Of a stretch of 64,000 bases of DNA, positions 1 through 11,404 are shown piece by piece. The stretch covers positions 67,774,482 to 67,838,481 of the forward strand of contig CM077153.1 of assembly GCA_039583875.1 (NCBI GenBank), written 5' to 3'. Each line of letters opens with the position of its first letter. The stretch's first letter is position 1. The notes under the pieces were generated by a model that saw nothing but the letters and a program-made list of their open reading frames with translations, ran no database searches and was not told the origin of the DNA. The translations under genes were made by a program, and so were the position numbers. The DNA is from Platanthera guangdongensis. Its lineage: Eukaryota; Streptophyta; Magnoliopsida; Asparagales; Orchidaceae.

Positions 1-489
1 GCGCATGCCGTTAAGACATTTTCGCGTCCGTGCGGTCGTTTCGGCCGAATTCTTGTTGTTATTAAAAATTTTTGCATTTGGAAATTAAGTAATTTTGGAC
101 TTGCTCGTCAAGTTTCGTCGCGATCCGAGCGATATTCGGGCCTCGGCGATTTTCTGAAGTTTTGTATAGACTATGTTCGTCGTAGACTTTAAAAATTTAT
201 ATCTCTAGAATGGCTCGTCAGATTTAGGTTTTGTCTTCGCCGTTGGGTTCGTAGCATCATCTTTCGCCTACGGTGTGATTTTCATTTAAATTGGAGCGCG
301 TTAGGGCCTCAGTTTTGAACTCGTGTTTTCTTGTTCAAATTATGAAAATATGATTATTATAATATTACGACACTATTCAAAAATGTAAATTCCTATTCAT
401 CTCTATAGTTTAAATTTTTGGTATTTTTGTAAAAAACACTATTCACGGAGGACAAAAGACAACTGGTCTTTTAATAGTTTGCATGTTTA

Positions 490-1085
490 TTCTCGAGTGG
501 TCTGAGTCTTCTCGAGTGTTTCCCCTGTGCATCTCTCGAGTGGGTCTGCCTGCTCTTGAGTGCTTTTACCGTTCATTCTCGAGTAAATCCATTTCTCCCG
601 AGTGCTAGCTTTTCGCTTCTCGAGTACTATTGATTCCTATCGAGTACTAGTTATTTTTCTCGAGTATTATACATTCCTCTCGAGTACTCTACTCTCAATC
701 TCGAGTAACCTTGTCCATCTCGAGTAGTCCTCTGTTGTTTATGTTCGGGCACCATTTTGAGGGTCAAAACTGTGTTGGATGGAAAAATAGTTACATAAAT
801 TTTGTTTGTTTCAACTAGATCTACAACTTTGATGTTGGGAACTTTTTGATTTGAAGCAATTCTAAGCCTCTATTTTTGATTTCCGCAAAACTGCTTGTAT
901 ATAATCCGTATTGTTGATTTCTACTCGAGTACTATTGATTTTACTCAAGTACCATTGATTTTACTCTAACATAATTGATTTTTCTCGAGTACTATTGATT
1001 CCTCTCGAGTACTAGTGATTTTGCTCGAGTATTATACGTTCCTCTCGAGCACTCTACTCTCAATCTCGAGTAACCTTGTCCATCT
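490..1085. repeat. CTCGAG(TA) palindrome array in element X
   Basis: The word CTCGAGT or CTCGAGTA recurs well over ten times at irregular spacing of about 20-30 bp in two blocks (about 490-725 and 920-1085). CTCGAG is a perfect palindrome with a CpG in the middle. The array lies upstream of the (TA)n core. Several copies have decayed to CTCAAG or CTTGAG, as expected from CpG deamination. Confidence 0.8.
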
Positions 1086-1262
1086 CAAGGAGTCCTCTGT
1101 TGTTTATGTTTGGGTGCCATTTTGAGGGTCAAAACTCTGTCAGATGGAAAAATGTTTAACCTAAAATTTGTTCGTCTCGACGAGATCTACAACTTTCATT
1201 TTGGGCACTTTTTGATTGGAAGCAATCCTATGCCTCTATTTTCGGTTTTCCCATACCAGCTC
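605..1262 (+). repeat. Diverged tandem duplication of about 365 bp in element X
   Basis: The segment from about 605 to 905 recurs from about 970 to 1262. CTCGAGTATTATAC begins at 659 and again at 1024, giving an offset of 365 bp. Both copies run through the sequences 'GTTTATGTT', 'GAGGGTCAAAACT', 'GATCTACAACTTT' and 'GCCTCTATTTT'. The copies differ at many sites, so the duplication is not recent. It doubles the palindrome array together with the downstream LTR sequence. Confidence 0.75.
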
Positions 1263-1314
1263 ACAAACAATACGTTTTTTTATATATTTAGACAAAACAT
1301 TTTATAAGTACTTA

Positions 1315-1320
<6 letters not shown>

Positions 1321-1402
<82 letters not shown>
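1321..1402. repeat. (TA)41 microsatellite
   Basis: This is an uninterrupted run of TA dinucleotides. It lies downstream of the CTCGAG array and just before a CT-rich leader-like stretch, where a core promoter TATA box would be expected if X is a plus-strand LTR. The length may vary between individuals or be an assembly estimate. Confidence 0.95.
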
Positions 1403-1403
<1 letters not shown>

Positions 1404-2455
1404 TCTTATACTTGGGTTATTAGAAATCAAAAATAAAACTTCATCTTCTTCTTCTCCGGACCTATTCCTCCCGAACCAGAGCGGCGTGAGCGAGATAGAG
1501 AAATATTTTCGTGAATCTTCCGGTGGCCGCCGACGGTGCTCCAGTGCTCCAAAACTTCGACCGAGTATAGATCTGGAAAGCTCTCGGCGAGGGCTTCGTC
1601 ATCGTGGTAAAATCATCCTCATTCCTTGATTTGTCTCGCCAGGGTTTTCGGCCATAACTCCTATTTTTGGCCATTCTTGTTAGATTTCGATTTCTCTCAT
1701 CTTCCTTGGTCCCGACCTACGTCAAGGTGCGATTTGGTGATATTCTCCGGTAAAACCAAGACAAGTGGCTTCATTACTCCTTTGTTCTTTTCTCCTTAAG
1801 TTCTCATAGTAAGACTTTCGTCATATATTATTGTACCCGTTTCTTTTGAGTCTAAGATGTTAAATCTTTTAGATTTGCGCTTGGGTAAATATTTTCGACA
1901 CCGCCGAGTGTAGGACGCGTTGCGCTTAGTTTTAGGTCGATTGTAGTTTTGGTCTTCGAGTTAGTGTTGAAATTCTTGGGGGTTGTGCTGATTTTGGATG
2001 ATGATGTTGGGGATGTGAGGGTTGGTGTGGAGAATAGCCCACCCAACCGGGATCCCTTTCTTTCTGTGGATCATCACAGTGGGGGTATGCTTTAGTTCTC
2101 CTTTTCTGGACTGTTGGGTATGCTTGGCCCGGTTTGGCCATGTTGTTGACCACAGTGCCGCTTGTGAGACATTTGAGGATTCAGAGTTGGGCTTTAGGGC
2201 GCTTGAGGTCGTCGCCCTCTCCGCTGCGTTCAACTACTTTCTCCCTGGTGGACTAGTGAGCCACAAAGCCGAGGGATACGGCTGATTATCTAACTCAAAC
2301 TAAACTGCTTCAATTGAACATTTAAATCTTATGTTTGTGTTGATTTGGAGTGTTGCCTGAGAGTATGCAGTTATCCCCTGCTGACGCGGCATCATGACGC
2401 GCATTTCCCCTTTTTCTGATATTCCGCCGTTGTGGGAGAAATGCGGGTTGTGACA

Positions 2456-4620
2456 GGTGGATCCAACAAAAGTTGAGGCCATCAGAGATTGGCCAGTTTT
2501 GAGCACCGTGGCCGAAGTCAAGAGTTTTCTTGAACTAGCCGGGTGTTATAGAAGATTTGTAGAAAACGTTTTGCGGATAGCTCTACCCCTCACTTCGTTG
2601 ACTCGCAAGGACCAAAAGTTTGTGTGGACTCAGGAGTGCAGTCAAGCGTTTGACACCTTGAAGGAAAGGATGATGACAGTTTTGATCCTAAGCCTTCCTA
2701 AAGGGACTGAAGTATTTCAAATATTCAGTGATGCATCAGGATGCAGTTTAGGTTATGTGTTAGTGCAACATGGCAAGGTGATAGTATTTGGGTCTAGGAA
2801 GTTGAAACCTCATGAGAGGAATTACCCCGTCCATGACTTGGAATAGGCAGCGGTAATTTTGCGTTAAAACTGTGGCGGCACTATGTCTACGGTGCGAGGG
2901 TGGAGATCTTCACGGACCACAAAAGCTTGAAGTTTCTTCTAGATCAAAAAGATTTGAACATGCGGTAGCAAAGATGGGTCGAGTTCCTTGGAGACTATGA
3001 CGTGGCAATACAATATACGTTAGGCAAAGCCAATATGGTGGCAGATGCCTTGAGTAGGAAGTACGCTGGACAAGGGAATTGGATTGAAGCTCATTATGAG
3101 CAATTAGTGCGAGACTTTGAGTCCTCGATATCGATTGTGTAGCAAGAGGCGAGTGTAGCATGGCTTGATTGAACTGGATAGAGTTTCAGATTGATTTGTT
3201 CGATCGTATTCAGGAATCGACCAGTGTGGATGTAGAGTTTCAGCCGTTTGTGGTGGAAGCTCAAAAAGACGTGGGTAGTGCCTGTGAGATGACTGATGGG
3301 ATTTTGAGGAAGGACGGAAGATATACGTACCACAGTTTGGCAAGCTCCGTGAGGAGTTAATGTTTGAGGATCATTTCACGAAGTACTCCACTCATCCGAG
3401 CAGTACAAAGATGTACTTAGATATGAAGAAATCCTTTTGGTGGCCTGGTTTGAAGAGAGATATTGCTTTGTACATGAGTCGATGTCAAACTTGTGCCTTA
3501 GTGAAGGCTGAGTGTCAGAAGTCGGGCGGGTTCATGAAGCCTCTTCCTATCCCCGAGTGAAAATTTGATGACATCTCCATGGACTTTGTGCATGATTTAC
3601 CTCGGTGGCAGCAGGTAAATAATGCGATTTGGGTGATCGTGGATCGCTTGAACAAAGTGGCTTATTTCATCCCAAATCGGAAAGATGACAGCGTGGAGAA
3701 GCTGGTAGAGTTGTACGTTCACAACATTGTGCGACTGCATGAGATTTTTAAGAGTATCATTAGTGCTCGCAATGGACGATTCACGTCCAAAGACTGGAGG
3801 TTGGTACAGAGGAGTCTGGGCATGAAGCTCAAGATCAGTACGACGTTCCATCCTCAAACCGATGGACAAACCGAAAGAACGAACCGTACAATGGAGGATA
3901 TGCTGAGGACTTGTACCATTGATTTTGGAAAGAAGTGGGAAGATCACCTCTTCATGGTGGAGTTTGCATATAACAACAGTTACCAGGCAAGTATAAAGAT
4001 GGCACCATACAAATCTTTGTATGGAAGGCGGTGTCGAACACCAATGTCTTGGATAGAGGTGGGAGACACCAAACTTTTGGGAAAAGAGGCGGTGGCTGAT
4101 GCTTGTGAGTTGGTGCGAACAATTTAGGAGCGCATGAAGGTTGTTCAGGATTGGCAAGCAAAGTATTTCAACGCTCGCCACAGGAACGTGGAGTTCGCGG
4201 TAGGCAACTGGGTATACCTAAAGATGATGCCATTGAAAGGCATTTCACGAATTCGCCGACTCAAGAAGTTGAGACCGAGGTTTTTGGGACCGTTTGAAAT
4301 TACATAACACATTGGAGAAGCCGCTTACCGATTAGGGTTGTTCGTGAAGTTGAGTGGATTAAATGATGTCTTCCATGTCTCCATCTTGAGGAAAGCCTTG
4401 GTGGAGGCAAGCATTGTGGTTGAGTCGGTGGCAGTGCCGATAGAAGAAGACTTGGGGATGAAAGTCAGCCCAACTAGTATAGAGGATTTAGATGTTCGAC
4501 AGTTGCGGAACAAATAAGTTAAGCTCGTAAAGGTGCGCTGGGACAACTGTTGGCACGACGAGTTCTCTTGGGAGCATGAGCAAGCAATGCGGGAGGACGT
4601 CCCGGAAATCTTTACTTCAA
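2456..4620 (+). pseudogene. pol: Element A: Ty3/gypsy chromovirus pol (3' part), decayed
   Basis: The reading starts inside the reverse transcriptase connection (GTG at 2457 begins [12 protein letters not shown]) and runs through RNase H (FSDASG near 2730; HDLE near 2840), the integrase HHCC zinc finger (about 3370-3520, ending CQTCALVKAEC), the integrase core (3579-4127), the GPY/F region (about 4190-4370) and a chromodomain-like tail (about 4500-4610, VKLVKVRW...FSWEHEQAM). Stops interrupt it near 2845, 2967, 3140, 3558, 4125, 4305 and 4515; most are TAG, and the one at 3558 is Trp to TGA. The integrase motif normally SDRDGRFTS reads SARNGRFTS, so a catalytic Asp is lost. The 5' half of A is cut off by element X and lies outside the window. 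It is closely related to element D. Confidence 0.92.
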
Positions 4621-4669
4621 GTATGCTTATTGTTTCTTTACATACTATATTTCGAGGACAAAATTCTTC

Positions 4670-4684
4670 TAAGGGGGGAGGAGT
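4670..4684 (+). other. Polypurine tract of element A
   Basis: A purine run (AAGGGGGGAGGAG) lies immediately before the 3' LTR start TGTAACACCCC. It follows the sequence TTCGAGGACAAAATTCT, a conserved lead-in to the tract in chromoviruses; element D has the matching sequence in reverse. It would prime plus-strand DNA synthesis. Confidence 0.85.
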
Positions 4685-5155
4685 TGTAACACCCCAGTTT
4701 TTCCAAAACAATTTCTGGTAGCTACCGCACGATGATAGTAGCTACCGCCCGACAATAGCCTTGTTTCGTCGGGTAGAAAATGACGAAACGATAACCCCAT
4801 TTGTTAAGTGCTGAGTTTTCGAGAAATAGGTTACCGCGCAGCGTTATCCTTACCGCGCGGCGGTAACTCCTGAGTTGCGTCGAGAGTGTTGAGTTCTCGA
4901 GAAAGAGCTGAGTTCTCGAGAAAATGTTGAGTTCTCGAGAATGATGCCACTGCACGGCGTTAGTCTTACCGCTGACGTAAGCGCGATATTATTTTCTATC
5001 TTGCGGCTCGGGAATCTACCGCCCGACGGTAGGTAGTTACCGCCCGACGATAGCGGACGGAAACAGATCCGTCGTTTGGCTTTATAGCCGTCTGATTTCT
5101 CTTAGAAGTTGATCCTAGGGCTCAAGACGTTTCGTCCAAGTGCCATAATAAGGGC
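4685..5155 (+). mobile_element. Element A 3' LTR, left part (U3)
   Basis: The LTR starts TGTAACACCCCAG right after the polypurine tract. This U3 part is rich in two repeated words: GTTCTCGAGAA (four copies at about 4815-4940) and TACCGCCCGACGGTA-like sequences (about 4727-5060). The LTR is split by element B, with the 5-bp target duplication AGGGC at 5151-5155 and 44884-44888, and resumes at 44889. Without the insertion the LTR is about 2.3 kb. Confidence 0.9.
4719..5070. repeat. Word array in element A U3: TTCTCGAGAA and TACCGCCCGACGGTA
   Basis: GAGTTCTCGAGAA occurs about four times, and TACCG(C/G)(C/G)CGNCGGTA or its halves occur repeatedly. Both are near-palindromes with central CpG. They occupy early U3, like the arrays in the other LTR families of the window, but the words differ. 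Confidence 0.7.
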
Positions 5156-8100
5156 TGTAACATCTCATTTCCAACTAGACCCCAAAGGGTGGTTTTGGCC
5201 ATGACTAGGACATGACAAAACCCTAGGAAATTAAAAAAGGGCCAAGTGATAGAAGGCCAAGATGAGAATCACCTTGGTCTACCTGTGGCACAACCTCATT
5301 ACAAAACCTAGGGCGTGACCTTACGGCTTCACCATGACTCCATGACCCCACCACAACATCACTAACCTATCAGAGGGTCCACTAAAGCCTTAAGGGTCCA
5401 TTGGAGTCAACCCAAAGTGGCCAATTTGACCTAGGACCACCATAGGCCTAAATTGGGCAAGGTGCCCTAACAAAGGGCAGTTGGCCTCCAATGTGCCCAA
5501 CCAACCTTGCCCAGGTCTTCCAAGACCTAAAGTGAGGTCAATGGGTCACTAAGGACATATTGGGGTCAGCCCTAGAGGCCAAGTTGACCCAAGTCAACTC
5601 TAGGACTAAAGAGGTCAAAGTGCCCTTACGAAGGGACAAGTGACCTCCAAGATGCCAAGTCAACCCTATCCAACCCTACCTAGGCCTTAAGGGAGATCAA
5701 TGGGTCACCAGGGACTCTTTAAGGGCAACCAAAAAGGTCAAAAAGGACAAGGTCAATGCAAGCCTACCTTGGGTCAACCTAGCCCAAATAGGCTAACCAA
5801 AGTTCAAGCCTCCTCATGTGGCTTCTTTAGGAGATAATGTGTATGGATGGGCTACCAATATACCTCCAGGTTGACCAAGTCAACTTGTTGACTAGGAGAG
5901 AGGGTGAGCTTCATTTCCATGGTTATGGAGGAGAGAGAAAAATGAAAGAAGGTGGAAGGAAGGGGCTCAGCCAAGGGAAGGCCAAAGGCCACCTTTAATG
6001 GCCAAATTCAACTCCCCTAGGGAAGGGGAGAAGTTTCCAGCCGCTTCCCTGGCCACCAAGGACCTAGTTCAGCCCCCTCTACCATGGCCGAATGTAGCCA
6101 TTAATGGCCTTAATGGCCATTGAAGACCCCGCCTCTCCCCTCCCCATCTGAGGCTTTAAACACCTTTAGTGGGCCGAGAGGAGAATTTCCCAATACTTAC
6201 CTGAAGAAACCAAGCCTCCCCACTATGTAGTTGTAGAAACCGAGCGGCACCGCCTTCAAATATGGCTTCCCGGTGATCTTCTCGACTTCAGGCCGTCGGC
6301 AAGGTCCTCCTCCACACCTTTTTTCATGGGTAGTTCTTAGGAATCTTTAGGGCCATGGTTCGGGCTCAATTGAGCCCGATCCAAAGGGAAATTTTCCTAG
6401 TTTTTCCGCAAAAATGCAACCATCGGGATCGCCGGAATAGGCCTCTCCGGCGGCTGTGACACTGCCTGACGACAGCCACCACCTCAATGGAGGTGATGGT
6501 GGCGGTGGCCGGCCGGGGAGGCGGCTGGATGGCCGGCGGGAGCCATTTAAAACTGGCCTAGGGAAAAATAAATCGTGGCCGTCGGCTCAAGGTAGAAGAT
6601 GAAGGGATCCCGTTCAATTTGCGCCAAGATTCGTGCCTTATTAGATTTTAAACTATAGTATATAAATTTCTAATTATTTAATTATGTCACAGATTTTGTA
6701 TTTATTGGTTTTAATTTTTAAAAGTAATTAGTGCTAGAACAGAAAACGTGGTCAACACAGAAAATGAAACCCTTGATGTCTAGTTTAATTTAAAATTGAT
6801 TTCACTCAATTTGGAGTCTTGGTCAGACCACAACACCCATTTTGGTGGGCCATATACCTAGGGCTGTCCTGAGCTTCAAATGGATTCCCACCCTTCCTCC
6901 CTTGTCCAAATGACCTGAGATTTGTGCAGGGAGTCTATCCTAGCTATACCGAGGGCCTGTCCAAAATTCAGAATTTTTGGAGAATATTTTTCTATAGTTT
7001 TTAGGAAAATTTAACAATCCATGAATAAATTAATTAGGTACTCTAAACACCTCAAAATCCCTCCAAATTTAGGTGGGAGATCTTAGAGGGCATGCTAGGG
7101 CCCTGGTAAAATTGCCATCTCATTTGGATATGTTTTTGTTAGGTATTGATCCAACCCTAGGTTGATCACTTTTAGGGTTAAATAGGTCAAGCATCCCCTT
7201 TGGGTTTTGAGTGGTCAAATCACCTCAACAGAGGTTGATATTTTGGCCACTGACTTTTTATAGTATGAGTCACCCTCCAATGGAATTTGGGGTGGTTAAG
7301 TGTAGGGTAGCCCTAGAGCCCTAGGGTAGGTTCCTTAATGGGGATTTTTAGGGTTTGAAGATCATAGGGTCAAATGACCTTGGACTGCCTTGAAAATTTG
7401 TGGAGAGGACCATAGGATTTGTCTGGTTAAAATTTTAGGGAATTTGGAAGCCTTGAACCCCCTCAAAACTCTAACCCTAGCTTAGGGCACAAACTTTGTA
7501 AGGATAGAAAATGTCACAAAAACTCTTTGAAAAGTGATGAGATTTGGGTTAAGTAGTTTTTGAGGTTAGTACAAGCTCTGGAGATTTTATTATGAATTTA
7601 GGATTTTTATTTTGGATACTTCATTAACAAATTAGTAATTTGTATTATTTACTAAGAAATTTATTAGGAAGAAACTAATTGCTGAAAATTGATGATATTT
7701 AGACAAAGGATATTTTATTATGTTTTAAAGCTCTGTGAAGTTTTATATAATTTTTTGATGAATATTTTTAGGGGTTGCTTCATTAAGTATGGTTTCCCAC
7801 GAAAACTTAATTTAATTTATTTTGCAGTCTAGCAAGCCTCTAAAATTATGATTTTTCAAAAATGATCTTTTCTAAACCATTTTAATATTCTGTAATTTTT
7901 ATATAATTTTCTGATGAATAATTTTGGTACTTCCTTCTTTACATATGATTAAGGGAAATATATTGGATAAATTAATTAGAGGTCAAATATTTTCTGAAAA
8001 ATAATGGAAATTTGTATATAGTAATATATCTCTGTTATTTTGTGTTCAAAATTTTGGGTGGCCATTACTTGATTATATCATATAGTTCTTGTTCCAAATT

Positions 8101-10089
8101 GCCCATGGCCAAACATTTGGGAAAATTCAATAAATATCAAATTAATTAGAAAAATTATGAATCTTTGATTTTACACTAAATTTGTTATGATAGACCTCTG
8201 GTAAATTTTATAGGAGATTTGGAAGACAATCCGGAGGACCTCCTTTATACACCTTATATAGTATAGGTGGTCTGCACATAGTAACAGCGGAAACTGAATT
8301 AGAGTGGGTAGTGAATTTTGGAGAGTTTAATCCTCAGTATGTTGCTGGTTTGGATAAATAAAGGAGTTCATCATTAGAAGACGGGATTTGTAGAGTGAGA
8401 GGTTGACTAGTGTTAGGTGGTGTCGGGATCGGCGAAAGATCGTCCTTCCCGTAGGGACGAAGAGTTTAATGCACTAGGGCTAGATTCATTAAATTAATTA
8501 TGGGTAGGGAAATCGGGTAGCAACCAATAATAGTAAGTGCCTTACGAAAGGGAGCTTTGGGCGTAATCCCATCGTAGTTCCTAGTGCCTTCGAGAGCCCT
8601 TCACAGGGTATACCTTGGGAAGTCCTGGGCTAACGTAAACTGTAGGAGTGATAAATCTTAAAGAGCAACTAGAATAATTAGGGGTTCACTTTCATACACC
8701 CCGGTGTCTCGGGAAGTTGGGTTGACTCGATTGATATTTGTGAGGGGCAGGATGGCCCGACGAGCTTTGGCTCGGTTGATGTTTGTGACGGACGGGATGG
8801 TCCGGGGAGCTTTGGCTCGGTGCTGATACATAAGGTTGCATGTGCATAAAGTAAAGGTGGTGGGTCATCGGTATTGGAGTGTCGATGCACCGACGCCAGT
8901 ACGTTGACTCGGCAAGTGTGACTAGCACTTCGCCAACAGAAGTCCGGTGTGCCGGTCGGAAATAGTACGTAGGAGCTCCGCTTTGTGCACCAGCGTTGAG
9001 GCGTACGATAGGTCTGACTGGTAGTACTTTACTAGTTTAGAGGTGGGCGAGGCCCAAACCACCCCTTCCGTCTGCCACTACGGAGGTATCCTGGGAGGTT
9101 TGGCTCCAGAAATGGGGAACTAAAGGACTGTGTGCACAGAGTCGGGTGGGTGAGTTGCACTTGCATGATCACATCATAACCCACTTGCATGTCATAGCAT
9201 AATCATAGCATAAAACCCTTGTCACCTATTGTATAAGTGGTATGAGACGTTTATACAATAGGCCCTGCAAAACGACCCCTTGGTCTATAAGCCTGTGTGG
9301 GCAAGTTTATAAATTAATGTTAAATTCTTTATATATATTGCTGATAATAACCAACACCCCAACGTATAAATTGGTATGAGACTCTTTATACGATGGGAGC
9401 CCTGTAAAAGATCTCTTGCTTATATGTTCCCGTATAAGTTAAGGTTACTTTTCATACTTTACTCTACTACCACATGTACTATAAAATTGCTAGTATAGGT
9501 CCGCTGCCATCTGTTTTCTTGATTACTCTCCACCTTCAAGTCCTCCCCTTTCTTCCTCTCCGCTCAGTGCCTAGGGGCCATGGGGGAAGGGGTGGGGGTT
9601 GATAGGACTTAGTCTTATAGACTAATGATTTTCGAACCACATCATTTAGGGGATCGTGGAGCCCAACATGGAGGACCAGCCCCGCAGGTCGACATGCTTG
9701 GAGATGGGGCAGTCTAGCATCGGAGTTCAGACGACAGGGACTGTGAGCCCCTGACCATAGTAGTGTTTTATCTTACTTCCGCTTGAGTGACCATGTAGTG
9801 AGGATTTGATGTAGCGGGCTTAAGCCCTTATTTTCAGTACATTATATTTTGTGGACTCTCCCTTCGTGGAGATATATATACTCTGATGTGATATTATTGT
9901 GGGCATTTGGTTAGAGTTTTTACCTCACTTATATTTACTCTACTTTTGTTGCTTTTTTTTGATCGAATCGGCCGGCAGAATCGACGATTTGCCGTGATGA
10001 CCCTTCAGGGCATGAAGGTGTCACCGCAAAGCGGCTGTTCTGGGCCTAACACCCCGGTGTTTCAAAAAGGAAAAAAATGGGGTCTTACA
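5156..10089 (+). mobile_element. Element B 5' LTR (about 4.9 kb)
   Basis: It starts TGTAACATCTCAT and ends GGGGTCTTACA, directly before the primer binding site. It matches the 3' LTR over its whole length, with scattered substitutions. It is non-coding. The first kilobase (about 5400-5900) is dense in GTCAA/TTGAC words. A direct repeat of about 50 bp containing GAGCTTTGGCTCGG lies at about 8724-8822. AT-rich segments fill about 6650-8220. Possible TATA-like stretches near 9331 and 9866 are weak. Confidence 0.95.
5395..5900. repeat. Cluster of GTCAA/TTGAC words in element B LTR
   Basis: The pentamer TTGAC or its complement occurs about a dozen times within 500 bp, often as GGTCAA or TTGACC, and in both orientations. 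TTGAC is the core of the W-box bound by WRKY factors. The same cluster is present in the 3' LTR (about 15440-15940). Binding is inference; the clustering is seen directly. Confidence 0.6.
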
Positions 10090-10091
10090 AG

Positions 10092-10103
10092 TGGTATCAG
10101 AGG
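10092..10103 (+). other. Primer binding site of element B (tRNA-iMet)
   Basis: TGGTATCAGAGG begins two bases after the LTR end. It matches the complement of the 3' end of plant initiator tRNA-Met at eleven of twelve bases. Confidence 0.9.
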
Positions 10104-10277
10104 AAACCTCGATCAAAAAGTAACAGTCCATAACCCCTGGGTCACCCCCACACGAGTTTAGTTTGGGGACAAACTAAGCAGCGGAAGCAGTGGTGTGCCC
10201 ATATGAGGGATCACATGTAAATTGTCGACTTTAGTTAGGTTTGAGTCGATTGCCTACTAATGAATTTTGTTTTGTAG

Positions 10278-11404
10278 CCCCTAGCTCAGCCCACTCCACA
10301 AGGCGGAGCCCAGCAGACTCCGGACGTTGCACCACCTCCCCCGGTCCCCACTCCATTCCTACAGTCGGAGATGGGATAGACTCTGACAGCCATCTTGGAA
10401 GCTTTTAGGGCCCAACAGGTTCCGGCTCCGCAGCCAAACCCGGGGGCCAACTGGCTGAGCATTTTCCGAGGACTTGCTCCCCCATCCTACTTGGGGACTG
10501 AGTCGGCCGTTCGGACGGAGGAGTGGCTGGATATTATGTATGAGATGCTGACTAGGATACGGTGCCCTTGGGAGGATAGGGTGCCCTTGGTGATCTCCTG
10601 CCTGGAGTCACATGCAAAGAGATGGTGGAAGACCTCGCTAGACACGACATTTACGGACAGGGAAGTAGCAGAGATTTCTTGGGGGATTTTCGGGGTGCGC
10701 TGTTGGAACACTTTGTTCCACAGTCGGCCAGGGACGAGCTGGAGGATAGATTTTTGCAGTTGAGACAGGGGAACAAGATGGTAGTGGAGTACCACCGAGA
10801 GTTCAACCATCTAGCCTGGTTTGTAGAATCTTACCAGTTAGACGAGGCAGGATATACCAAAAGGTTCTACAAGGGCCTGCGATAGGAGCTGAGGGAGACT
10901 CTACTGTTTGTATCCGACGGACCCATTTCCCAGATACTAGAGATGGCAAAAAGGATAGAGGATGATTGGCAAGCTACTCGGGGCCGGAAACGGCCTGCAG
11001 AGGATCAGGGTCGAGGAGCAAGGAACGATCAGAGATGAGCCCGTATCACGGAATGGAGGAGGGTCGAGGACCAGCCTCGTCAGGAGGCAAGACAGGAGAC
11101 AAGGGAGCTAGTGGTGGTGGCTCCACCACCTCTTCAGACACGGGAGGGACAGAGACCCGGGGGAATGACATTATCCCCCGCCAGAATGCTTCAATTGCCG
11201 TCAGGTGGGGCACATCAGGAGGAACTACCCAATGAGGGGGGGCACCCCCACCAGCACCACCGGCTGCCCAGCTAGCGCAATATCTTGGAGGCCAAGGTCG
11301 TGGCCGAGGACGTGGATACCAGGGTGGGGATCGTAGACAAGAAAGGGAGTAGGTGTATGCTTTGGACCTGGCGTAGCCTCGGAACCCAGAGCAGGTCATA
11401 GCAG
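10278..11404 (+). pseudogene. gag: Element B gag (first exon), decayed
   Basis: This encodes the capsid protein. Recognisable blocks are FRGLAPPSYLG (about 10465), the retrotransposon gag core with RWWKT (about 10620), and after a frameshift near 10690 the segment EYHREFNHLAW to FYKGLR (about 10787-10880). A zinc knuckle near 11188 reads CFNCRQVGHIRRNY, where the last Cys has become Tyr. TAG stops sit in the leader (10378) and in place of Gln (10883, 11349, 11374). The exon ends ...NPEQVIAG, with the Gly codon split by the intron that follows. Confidence 0.85.

Larger units (their letters stand above)
1..2455 (+). mobile_element. Element X: LTR-like end of an LTR retrotransposon inserted in element A
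   Basis: This is non-coding sequence ending in TGTGACA at 2455, directly abutting reverse-transcriptase coding sequence of element A that starts in mid-domain. It has the make-up of a long chromovirus LTR: an array of CTCGAG words, then an AT-rich core with (TA)41, then a CT-rich leader-like stretch from 1440. The next five bases (GGTGG, 2456-2460) would be one copy of the target duplication, but the other copy lies outside the window. The termini of these LTR families are inverted repeats (TGTNACANCC...), so orientation is uncertain; plus is favoured because the array precedes the TATA-rich core. No coding region is visible. Confidence 0.55.

Noticed and set aside
1216..1629. Plus-strand ORF across the (TA)n run
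   Set aside because: Its middle is a Tyr-Ile repeat translated from the microsatellite; no protein is likely.
8678..8928. Minus-strand ORFs in the 5' LTR of B, repeated in the 3' LTR near 18735-19019
   Set aside because: They are short, arise from a 50-bp direct repeat, and show no recognisable domain or start context.
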